DNA of 64,000 nt from positions 10,573,532 through 10,637,531 of the forward strand of contig CM055617.1 in the NCBI GenBank assembly GCA_029379385.1, given 5' to 3'. A model generated the notes under the pieces. The model had not been told where the DNA came from and did not search any database. It saw only the letters and a program-made list of their open reading frames with translations. Within the stretch, counting starts at the first letter, position 1. The number at the start of each line of letters is the position of its first letter. Shown in pieces: positions 54,495 through 64,000 of this stretch. This DNA is from Quillaja saponaria (Eukaryota; Streptophyta; Magnoliopsida; Fabales; Quillajaceae). Made by a program: the position numbers and the translations under genes.

Positions 54495-56521
54495 ATAAGA
54501 GGACGAAGAAGCCAATGTATAGTGCATAATTTTTTTTTTTTGATAGAGCAACATCAAGGATGATAAGCTAAATTTGACAACCAATGATGAAAAACACTAA
54601 TCAACAATACTTTTTCTTATATTATACAAAAAAATAAATAAAAAAATGCAGAAGATTGTTCAATACATCATAGTTATTAAGATGAGGAAAAAAATGATTT
54701 GGAAATAATGGTTTTGGAAAACTGCTACCTATACCAAATATGTTGGAAGGTGTAAAATTTATTAACAGCCATAATGAAAGAGAAAGAAATAATTTCTAAG
54801 GAGTAACTTTAAAACCCTCCACATTTAGAGAATATTAATAGCTAAACTTTTATTGCTTAAAATAATATTATGGTAAATATTCATGTTCTAGAATGTGTAA
54901 TGGTTTTAAAGTGTTCCCAAAGCCACCACAGTGGCAACTTTGCTTAAAGCTTCTACTAAGGATTAAGTAAAATTGTTTAAGTAAAAAAGAAGCAATACAC
55001 AAATCATATTTGAAGGGAACCTTAAAAAATCTCACCAATTAGAAGCTAATTTGTAGCATCACCATCAATGAATTGGTTGAGATTTACAATCTTATGCACC
55101 CAGTTGCCGAACTTGTGCACTATGTAGAACTCATCCATGGTTTTAATGCTCTCCAAAAGCTACTACCAACATCAATAAAATTTGTTCAATTTTACAACCA
55201 TTTGCCAGCTTACTAACTTCATCATCCTTCAATAGTGATATCTTTTTTTGCTTTTCTGAATAGAAAATAGAAAGTCAAAACGAAATAAGTTTTTAAAACA
55301 CACCTAAGAAAAAAAATTAAAAAAATTGAACATATGCAAGAATTAGTTGAAAAACTTCCATGCTAGTAACATGCATCACTATAACAAAATAGGTATAAAA
55401 CGTGACCAAGTTGAGGTGATCTTACTGTTAAAAGGACCAATAAGCTAATGTATGGTGTAAACAAATTTTGTGATAGAGCAACATCAAGAATGATAAGATA
55501 AATTTAACAACCAATGATGATAATCACTAATAAACAATATATATATTATACAAAAAAAAAAAGATTGCAGAAGATTGTGTTGAACACATCATAGTCATTA
55601 AGGTAAGGTAAGGAAAAAAACATGATTTGGAAAGAATCATTTTCTTCTGCAATATTAGAATGTGCAACAGAGCCCAAGATAACATAATGATGACTAAACA
55701 AAACTTTCATTTTGTTTATAGTCATGCATATCTATGCAAACTTGCATCAAAAAACATAAAATCTCATTATCTTATTAATGCGACAAATTTATACTGCATC
55801 TTAAGACTCATGAGCTAAAATAAACATCTGACAAAAACATGAACATAAATATCAATATCTTTGTACTATTGCTAGAAATAATGATTTTGGACAGTTATTT
55901 GAAAGCTAATTCCTACACCAAATATGTTGTAAGGTGTAAAAATTTTTTAACAACCACAATGAAAGAACATGAAATCATTTTTGAGAAGCAATGTTCTAGT
56001 ATGGGTATAATGGTTTTAAAGCTTTCCTAAAGCCACCATCAATGGCAACTTTGCTTAAAGACACTACCATGGAGTAGGTAAAATTGTTGAAGTAAAAAAG
56101 AAGGAATCAATAGAAAAGTAACATAAATCATACTTAAAGGGCATCTTAAGAAATCTTAGCAATTAGAACCTGATTTGCAGCATCACCATTTATGAATTGG
56201 TTAAGATTTACAATCATTTACTCAGTTGCCTAACTTGTGCACGGTGCAAAATTCATCTATGGTTTTAATGCTCTCCTAAAGCTACCATTAGCACCAATTT
56301 TGTCTCAAACTATAAAATTGTTGAAGAAAACAGTCAGTAGAAAATCAACAAATCATAGGTGAACGGCAGGGCAAGGAACCTTATGATTAAAAGCTAAATT
56401 GTAACAGCAGCATCAATAAATTGGTTCAAATTTACAGCCATTCGTTAGCTTACTAACTTTAATATTCTTCAGTAATGATTTTTTTTTTCCTTGGACAGAA
56501 GATAGAAAGTCAGGAAGAAAT
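54495..56521. repeat. Tandem duplication of ~0.8-1.1 kb inside the 11.3-kb element
   Basis: Segment A (54495-55288) is repeated as segment B (55428-56521). Shared blocks include 'gatagagcaacatcaag', 'gcagaagattgt', 'accaaatatgttg', 'gccacca' with 'tggcaactttgcttaaag', and 'tagaaagtca'. B carries an extra internal piece near 55640-55860 and a partial third repetition near 56270-56480. Both segments contain the coding block IVNLNQFI. Confidence 0.75.
55035..55165 (-). pseudogene. Exon-like coding block, copy A (cargo)
   Basis: The minus strand reads TMDEFYIVHKFGNWVHKIVN and then LNQFIDGDATN before a stop. The related copy at 56155-56290 reads TIDEFCTVHKLGN, then a frame change, then IVNLNQFINGDAANQVLIAK. 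Conservation of frame between the copies supports a coding origin. The family is not recognised. Confidence 0.5.
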
Positions 56522-57059
56522 ATTGAACAATGATACTATTGGGAAAAAAATCTAGGGTAAAAAAATTTCCACAAGCATAATTCTATGAAAAAATTGAACA
56601 CACCCAGGGAAAAAAAAAAGAAAAAGAAAAGTGAACATCATGAGTTTATAAAAAACTTCATGTATAAACAATCATTGTATTAAAATCGCACATTTCTTAC
56701 GATAATAACTTTTGAAATCCAATTACAATGAGACCTGAAAACAATGACAGAAGTAAATAAGATGCAAAAGCAGAATCTCAAATGCATAGCACAAACAAAA
56801 ACAAAATGTAAGCAACATAATAATCTATCATAACATCCAGGGGCAATAACAACAATGAAAACCCAAAGAGAGAAGCATAAAGTAGGATTTTGAAAGGGTA
56901 AGAGAAATATATACCTGAAAGTGATATGTTATCACTAATATTAAAAAATATATAAATGGGCACAATAAGAATTATAATTAAAAGCTAAAACCAAACAAAG
57001 TTGAAAAAAAAAAAAAAAAAAAAAGAGTTAAGAGATGAAAAATTACAATCATTGCCGTA

Positions 57060-57352
57060 ATTGTCTCTGCTATGGTCTTCTACACAAACAACAACATTGA
57101 TATCATAGTAGAATTGGAGAACAAAGTCTGATTGTTCAAAGCACCTCATACTACTGTCCCACCAAGTATGTCTGGAACTAAACCATTATCTAAAAAAGGG
57201 AATAATTATAGAGTAATTGAGTAAGAAATAAAGCAAAGAATTATAGTGTATTGGCGAGTTCAACAACAGCTTCAAAAGCTTTAAAGAACTTATTGTCGAC
57301 AAATCTCCACCTAAGCACCTGGAACTCTTTAAGTTCAAACCTATTTCTTACA
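57060..57352 (-). pseudogene. Two adjacent exon-like coding blocks, unrecognised (cargo)
   Basis: From high to low coordinates the minus strand reads NRFELKEFQVLRWRFVDNKF and FKAFEAVVELANTL (57240-57350). After a short non-coding gap it reads HTWWDSSMRCFEQSDFVLQF and YYDINVVVCVEDHSRDN (57060-57175). Both are stop-free and of typical globular-protein composition. I do not recognise the protein. Confidence 0.55.
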
Positions 57353-58137
57353 CATACCATTAATTTCCTTTGAAATTATACATTTATGCTTCTATATGCC
57401 TATTGCCATAGTATGTCACAGAAAAAGGGAAAAAAATTAAAAATAGAAACTACACACATTAAATTCATCTCACAGGCTTAGCAAATTTTTTTTTCCCTTC
57501 CTCTAGTTTCTGTGAAAGGCTGCGATAAAAAAATAAGTTTATTATAGGTGTTAAAAAGATGATAAGAAAAAAAATACCTAAAGAAACTAACATGTTAAAC
57601 TACCTATTACCCATATCCAGTTACTGCTAAAACCAACTTATTGCAATACAAAAAATCAAAATTTTCAAAACTGAAATGCCACTTGCAAAACAATGAGTTG
57701 CTAATTAAGATCTCATAATATTCTAGAAAGACATAGACCAACATAGGTAATAATTAAATGCATCATTTAAAAAATGTTCATAATGAGCAATTTGAAATGA
57801 AAAGGGTAAATGTATGCTCCTATAACCAAACAACATACTCTGACCACTAATATAGGAAAGGAAGAAACAAAAGACCTTACTTACTTGGAGTCAAAACATT
57901 CCATCTTATGCAAAATCTCAAGCCTTATCGTCTGTAAACCATATGAAGTTCTTGAATTCCAACACCCCCCATATGTACAAAAAGAAAATAAAAAAGACAT
58001 TAGATTGTAAAAAAGAAAAACAAATAAATAGCGATGAAAGATTTAAAATTCTGTCCACTTGATGAGAGTTTGTTCTATTAGAGGATTACCTAAAACTTCA
58101 AGTCTAGTATGTTCCACATTACTGCAAAAAAAAAAAG

Positions 58138-58835
58138 TGATGATCAAGAACACTTGAATAAAAAGAAAAATTGTGATAATAACATGCATACATTGCAGAT
58201 ATCGTTTATGAAGAGAGAAATAAATTCATGGCCAGAAAAAGAAAAAAACATACCTCTAATATAGTGGGTTGTGGTAATTTAGACTCTTTCAGTTTGATTG
58301 GTTTGTTAGTTGGCAATTGCAATTAAGTTTCAGTGTTCGTATTTAAGGTAAGAAGGTTGTTGTTTGATGGTAGTTTCAGAATTGGTTTTCAACTGCCATG
58401 GATTACATTTCTTGTGTCCTCTGCTTCTGTCTCCTAGACAATGACTCAAGCAATAACTCTTCTGCTGCCCAACAGAAAATCAGCTCTCATGATCAGGAAC
58501 GCTTGAATAAAAAGAGAAAAATTTATGATAAACAACATGCATATATAGTAGATACCGTTCATGAAGAGAGAAAAAGAAAAGACATACCTCTATTGCAGTG
58601 GGTTATGGCAATTTGGACTCTCTTAGTCAATCAGTTTGTCATTTGGCAGCTGCAATGGAGTTTAACATTTGGATTTGAGGTATGAAGGTTGTGGTTTAAT
58701 GGTAGTTTCAGAATCAACTTCCATGGATTACATTTTCTCTGTCCACTACTTCTCTCTCCTTTACTCCCAATAGCAAACAATGGCTCAAGCAATATCTCTT
58801 CAGTTGCCCAACGGAAAATCAGCGCTTATGAACTA
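58138..58835 (+). repeat. Tandem duplication, period ~346 bp
   Basis: 'gatca(a/g)gaac(a/g)cttgaataaaaag' begins near 58141 and 58491. The ends 'ccatggattacatttt/c' recur at 58397 and 58722. The joining piece 'caagcaatatctcttc' / 'caagcaataactcttc' recurs as well. About two full copies are present. Confidence 0.75.
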
Positions 58836-58924
58836 TCCTAGGCAATCAATCGACATACAGAAATTTAGGATTCAACAATTTGAATGGGAAATCAGGGCAA
58901 GGCTAAATTTGAGTCACTGTTCAA

Positions 58925-59052
58925 AAGGCTAAATTTGAGGGATTGAGATATGGGAAGCTAAATTTAAGGGATTGAGATCTTCTTTTGATGGAAGTAATAA
59001 ATGAGCTAAATTTGAGGGACTGAGATCTATTTTTGATGGAAGCAATAAATGG
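58925..59052 (+). repeat. Short tandem repeats 'gctaaatttgagggattgag'
   Basis: Three variants of this 20-mer lie in about 130 bp, two of them followed by 'atct..tttgatggaag' and 'aataaat'. Related pieces recur near 62790 and 63080-63160, so the motif is dispersed within the element. Confidence 0.65.
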
Positions 59053-60789
59053 CAAGTGCAGCACCCATACCCTTTGGCTCTTCTCCACAATTTATCACAG
59101 TAGCACAAATAAATAGTGGCCACAATGGGAGGCTCCCTCACAAACCAAAAGGCATGCTCAGTATATTAGGTAGATATTGCATATAATATTCTAAACAACC
59201 AAAATTTGAATTTGTATGTAGATATACTAACATCCACATAATGTTCTAAACAACCAAATTTTGAAGAAACTCAGGGTAATATAATTTGCTGCAGACCACC
59301 AATTCTAAGCAATATCTCATTTACTCTATCTTTTTGAATGAAGTGAAATAGAAGTTTCAGACATGAAATAAAATCAAACCTTATATAAGACGTACCCGAT
59401 CAAATTAGTTCTTCTATCTGCCTAAGATAAGACATGGTATTCATTATCAATCTTCTCTGGATTACTCTAATGGCTGAAAGGATGGAAAGATAGCTAACAT
59501 CATTACATTATGGAAGTTAACATTCATATATACTGGATTGAGTATTGTGTTATGTGGGTATCATGGTTATAAGAAAAGTCAAAGAAAAAGTCAAATTAAA
59601 TAGGCAAATATGAAGATGCACTGATGCAATTCAAGTAATAGAAAGATCAGTTCTTATATAGTTGTTATGGGACTTTTAAGAACAACAACACTCTAGTTAT
59701 CTGATTTACTTGGTATTGACAACTCTACTTGAGTTTCAATTAAGACATAAACTGAGGCACAATAACAAATATTCTAAAGAGGTTGTATATGTTTAAAAGA
59801 GAGGTGAAATTGGTGTTCTTCATCTGTTACCTATCACATGTGACATAGTATAATATATTGTCATATGTATTTAACCTAGTTCTACTCATAGTAAGATAAT
59901 TAGTCAACTGATAATATTCTGAGTCAAATGCCAACTAATAATAATAATATATCAATGCCTTAATTCCTGAAGATTAAAGACAAAACACTGCACTAATAAG
60001 TTAAATGGTCTAAATAATTGACAGTTCTACATATACTACAATAGTATTATGTTTTCAATCTATGAAGTAGGAAATGTAAGGTTTAACTCAAAACAAAGGG
60101 ATAAAAATAAGGACTCCTTTTTGAGATTCTAAAAATGGAGGGAAAAAAAAAAGTTGGATAAAATATATTTAAAATATAAAGCCACTCAACTTAAGATGGA
60201 AAACTTTTGTAAAAATGTATCATATATCCCTGAAAAATTCATGCTATGTCAAATGTGTCTCAAAAATAGTCATAATATCTGAAAGCACTACCAAATATAT
60301 ATACAAAATATCTAAAATATAATTAAATATGTTGTTTACATGTTTGTATATCTGGAAAGAATCAAATTCATGTCATGCAATATTTGTCTTATAAAGGGTA
60401 GAGTCAATTGCAATGGAAAAGTAAATATACATGTTATTAGAGTTATAAATAAGATTCATTTATAATTTGTATATAACCTCTAGCAGTAAAGCTATAAGCT
60501 CAATACCAAATAAAAATTTCATTTTGGCAAAGAAAAGAGATCGATAGAAAAGCACACTTACTACACTTTAGACTAATAGTATAATATGATTCACAAGACT
60601 AAAAAAAAAGAAAAAAAAGATTTTCACAACTAAAAGCCACAAATGTGCACCTCAATCTCTTATTCACACCACAAAAAAATTTAACTCTGTAACTACAAAC
60701 TTAAGAATCTTTAAAATCAAGGGGAATAATGATAACACTTAAACCAAAATTGCACGTCTATTGTTTTGGTGCTACAAAAAGAAGAGAGG

Positions 60790-60905
60790 GTATTGTCAGT
60801 CCTTTCTGAAGACACTGATCAAGCATAAATTCACAAATGTGACTTTTATAATCACGTAGCTTGATTTCAAAAAATCTTGTACGTTCCCATCATGTTCCAA
60901 CTTCA
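60790..60905 (-). pseudogene. Exon-like coding block, unrecognised (cargo)
   Basis: The minus strand reads RFFEIKLRDYKSHICEFMLD then QCLQKGLTIPSLLFVAPKQ without a stop. The family is not recognised. Confidence 0.5.
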
Positions 60906-61117
60906 TAAAGATTTTCTTGAGTACCCATATGGTTAAAAGAACAAAGAAATTATATATAATGTGAACCTAAGATAATCTTTAATACTAAGTACTTAATCAG
61001 AGAAAACTAAAATATTTATTTGTAGACACATGAATCTGTCAAATTAATGGGTTTCCCTAGTTTGTTTCCTTGCAAAGTGATGGAATATATGATTGTTTTA
61101 CATACTTTGGACTTTAC

Positions 61118-61246
61118 CCATTGTCCCAAAATGTAGGCTCCGAACCTCAAGACTAATGTAAGGCTTATTGGCAGTATCACCTTCTCCTTGTACTCTTTTA
61201 ACACCTCCAAGAGTTGACAGTGCACCGTAGAATGGGACTTGGTGTG
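61118..61246 (-). pseudogene. Exon-like coding block, unrecognised (cargo)
   Basis: The minus strand between a possible acceptor (tataag at 61247-61252) and donor (GTAAAG at 61112-61117) reads HQVPFYGALSTLGGVKRVQG then EGDTANKPYISLEVRSLHFG. The family is not recognised. Confidence 0.5.
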
Positions 61247-62327
61247 CTTATAATACAACTGGTAGCTTCTACTAAATCTTCCTTAAATGATAAAACTTCA
61301 ACACCGATTTTAGTTATTTGAAAAACAATAGAAAATTAATAAAAACAAAATGTCATCGGGCTAGTTAATAGTTAAGTCACTTTATATGTAGCTAACACAG
61401 GGCAATACTCTATCCAAAATATTATTAATATGCCCATATGTACCTCCCCTACTTCCTCTTTTAGTAGCTACTTCTTAAGCTTGCCCTCTGTCAATAATCA
61501 AGAGGAAAATGATTAAAATAGTTAGTGCAGCAGGAGAAAAAGATGCTAACAACAAAACAAAGCAAACAAAATTATAAGCAATGATGTCAAAATATATGTT
61601 GAATTTTTGAAGACCGAATGTTTGAGCTAATTATGCCCAATTTAACTTTTATTGCAATAAAGGAAAATGGATGCCAGATTTCAAAAACAAAAATAGTCAA
61701 ATACTGATGTCAGAGTGCATAACAAATGAATATCATAATGCAAATGTAATGGATGAGCTCACTCTATTTAAAAGATGCAAGAAAGGTCAAGAACTCAGGA
61801 TATGCATCCCAAGCAAATCAAAGCAATACTTCTAGATTCATAAAGACATATTTAATAGTTTCAGATCTCATTATGTATAATAAATTATTAATTTAATTGA
61901 GAATAAAAAATAATAAGAAAGGGTGGCAATTGAAATCTTACACATGTACTTGAAATTTACCTAGGAAGTTTTAAGTGATAATTAAAAATCAAGAAGGAAA
62001 TTTGTTGTGATAGATACTTCAAAATTCCAACATACTTTTATGTTTTAGCATAAAAAGTTGTATTGAAAAATAAATTAACTAAATTGTGCACAAATAATTA
62101 TCATGCTTGTAGCCCTAGATGCCCTGCACGGTGAGTATAAAAAAGATACTAACACAATCTATCTCAATGCACATCTAAACATACTCCCAACCATTAGAAC
62201 CTATATATAATATTATGTTACTAATACAGCAAATAGAGATTAAAGTACTGAAAAGCTGTGAAAACCTGAAAAATTTTAGAATGATGGAAATGAAATACTT
62301 TCTTTTCTAATTTTCGAAATAACATAC

Positions 62328-62404
62328 CTCATAATGTAAAGGCCATCATTCATCATGACAACCTTACTACCTACCTTCCGCAAGCGCTCATTGACCTTCA
62401 ATTT
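62328..62404 (-). pseudogene. Exon-like coding block with clean splice sites (cargo)
   Basis: The minus strand has 'tctttacag' as acceptor and GTATGT as donor around a 77-nt stop-free block reading KLKVNERLRKVGSKVVMMND then GLYIMR. It is the most 5' of the cargo blocks seen. The family is not recognised. Confidence 0.55.
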
Positions 62405-63526
62405 CTGTAAAGACAAAAAAGATTCAAAGAAATTCAAAACTCCAGCAAAATATAGTGACAGGAAAATACCTATGCAAAAATTAAGAATTTCATAGATTAA
62501 GAAGGAAAAACTTGAACTGTACATGTTGAATAAATAGAAAATGTATTTAGACGATTTGATCATACTCATTGTAGCCCATAAAAAAAAAAATGAGAAACCA
62601 AAATTAGAGTTAAAGAGGGCAAAATCATTCTTAGAGAGAGTTTGCTCTAGAAATTCGTTTGCAACCCAGCTTCATGTCTGTCGATCTTGGGATCAAATTG
62701 GCAGAGAGTATGTTTGAGAGAAAGAGATGGTAGTTATGTTTTAGTAGATTTGCTGGAATACAAAAGTTTGTGTGAAAATTTGGTTAGATTTGAGGAAAGC
62801 AATAAATAGAAGAATGGGTGGCAATGAATTATAAGGAGACGTTGTCCACTTTATCAAGAGTCGTACACAGTTCCCATACCATATGAACGGTGTCAATGAA
62901 GAGGTAAGGGACAACAAACTGAATTCGCGGGATTGGAATCTGATTTGCTGAAGAAAAAAAAAATATATCACATGTGAGACATTTTAGGCTAAATTTTAGG
63001 CCTTCTCTCAGCAAACCAGCACATTACTACAGTTGCACAAATGAACAGGAGCATTTGTGAGTTGAAATTTGCTTGCAGGGAGAAGCTAAATTTTAGGGAT
63101 TGAAATATGATTTGTAGGAAAATGAAGATATGTGCTAGATTTAGGAAAGCAATAAATGTAGGAACTGATGGGAGAAAAGTGAACAACGGTTGTCAGCCAC
63201 CAACCATGTCCTTTATATCCCTAAACTCCTCTTTGACATCCTTCTTCAGCAAAGCAAAGGAAACAGCTCTATGAATAGTGAACGGTTATTTCAAATTCTA
63301 TCTCTACCTACTCTAGAGGACACCTTATGGATGTATATATGGTCTATGTATGGTCTATGATGTATGGGTATACTATGAGATGAGAAGGAAGAATCAAGAA
63401 TGAATAGTGCAGTTTGTGAGAGAATTCCTACTGTAGAATGTACAGTGAAGGAAGCTCTCACAGGCCAAAAATGCATGCTTAGCATATTAGGTAGATAGAA
63501 GAGCCAATAACTAACATTATAAATGT

Positions 63527-63780
63527 CAGATTTTTGGATTCAGGGATTTGATGTTTTGAGGGAGAAATTGGGGATTTCAAAATTTAGGTAGAAGAAAACG
63601 CAAGTTGAGCCAACAGTTTATTCACGTGCACGGCACGTGGGTATTTTATTGGTCAAATTTAACAGAATTCGTCAAAAGACAGTTTCATTCAAAACACAAG
63701 GGGTGATTTTGGACAAAATGAAATACGTGTATGTGTTTGAGAATAAGCTAAACCACAGGAGGTTTATGTGTACTTTACTC
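63527..63780 (-). repeat. Right TIR of the 11.3-kb element
   Basis: It is the inverted relative of 52483-52740. It ends 'tactttactc', immediately followed by the TTGAATTAA duplication. Confidence 0.85.
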
Positions 63781-63789
63781 TTGAATTAA

Positions 63790-64000
63790 TTTATATACCA
63801 TATGTATTGGGTACAAATTTAGTTACTCTCTTTACAATTTACAAATTATTCAAAATTAGATGATTTTCTCGTGAATTACTCACATATGTAATTAAAGTGT
63901 AACTTAGTCAATTTTCTAAGAAATTATTATTATATGTTATTAATATGTAAATGAATCTAGATAAAACAATCACTTTTTTTCTTTTTCTTTTTATATCGTA
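63790..64000. other. AT-rich end of window
   Basis: No feature is seen in the last 210 bases. Confidence 0.5.

Larger units (their letters stand above)
52483..63780. mobile_element. Large Mutator-type element, 11,298 bp, no transposase seen
   Basis: A perfect 9-bp duplication TTGAATTAA (52474-52482 and 63781-63789) flanks inverted repeats of about 255 bp (52483-52740 and 63527-63780). The repeats start at a shared GTAAAGTA and contain the shared block 'ttctattatatttaaccaat' / 'ttctgttaaatttgaccaat'. I judge them about 75-80% identical. The 9-bp duplication with long TIRs points to the Mutator superfamily. No MURA-like DDE, SWIM or PMD sequence was found inside. Exon-like coding blocks on the minus strand and two internal tandem duplications make up part of the interior. 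It is old and non-autonomous. Confidence 0.85.

Noticed and set aside
62741..63485. Several minus-strand frames near the right end of the 11.3-kb element
   Set aside because: They overlap one another in different frames, carry low-complexity Phe/Ser/Ile-rich text and lack splice-bounded blocks.
1..64000. CRISPR arrays, operons, bacterial-type signals or rRNA genes
   Set aside because: None are present. All structure seen is that of a plant nuclear genome.

Overview
This is nuclear DNA from a flowering plant, almost certainly a eudicot. It is AT-rich and gene-poor, with split genes carrying GT-AG introns, a plant-type tRNA-Glu(CUC), plant-specific families (LOB domain, EDR2-like DUF1336, plant mobile domain) and nested transposons. 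Species cannot be named from sequence alone.

Layout. 1-10.3 kb: repeats, including an 8-bp-TSD hAT miniature element (1798-2332), a LINE RNase H remnant (about 3745-4255) and a decayed minus-strand coding relic (4274-4870). 10.5-13.0 kb: an intact LOB-domain transcription factor gene (+). 13.9-18.9 kb: a 5'-truncated, damaged EDR2-like DUF1336 gene (-). 19.27-25.19 kb: a complete but dead Ty1-copia element (124-bp LTRs, PBS, PPT, TSD) with a 712-bp hAT miniature element nested in gag, followed by an inverted fragment of a related copia. 26.8 kb: a tRNA-Glu gene with a decayed duplicate 95 bp upstream. 28.2-38.0 kb: a seven-exon D-aminoacyl-tRNA deacylase gene (-) whose second intron holds an 8,059-bp Mutator-like transposon with 174/175-bp TIRs, a perfect 9-bp TSD, a MURA-like transposase gene (two premature stops) and a plant-mobile-domain gene (frameshifted). 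39.1-40.1 kb: an F-box/DUF295 pseudogene (-). 40.3-46.4 kb: AT-rich repeat country with two copies of a long-TIR miniature element, one CACTA-like end and a roughly 2.8-kb imperfect inverted repeat. 46.9-51.2 kb: a four-exon nuclear gene for a mitochondrial F1-ATPase assembly factor (ATP11/ATPAF1 family), with a tRNA-derived SINE-like insert in intron 1. 52.48-63.78 kb: a second large Mutator-type element, 11,298 bp, with roughly 255-bp diverged TIRs and a perfect 9-bp TSD. It has no recognisable transposase but holds scattered exon-like coding blocks on the minus strand and internal tandem duplications.

Three host protein-coding genes look intact (LBD, DTD, ATP11-like), plus one tRNA gene. 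The three are not functionally linked to one another. The most striking points are the two Mutator-type elements. The first sits in an essential-type housekeeping gene without disturbing its reading frame: removing the element and one TSD leaves an ordinary 99-bp intron. The second carries an unrecognised, decayed, multi-exon cargo. All intron models and element boundaries were worked out by eye from splice sites, reading frame and repeats; none was checked by alignment software or RNA data.
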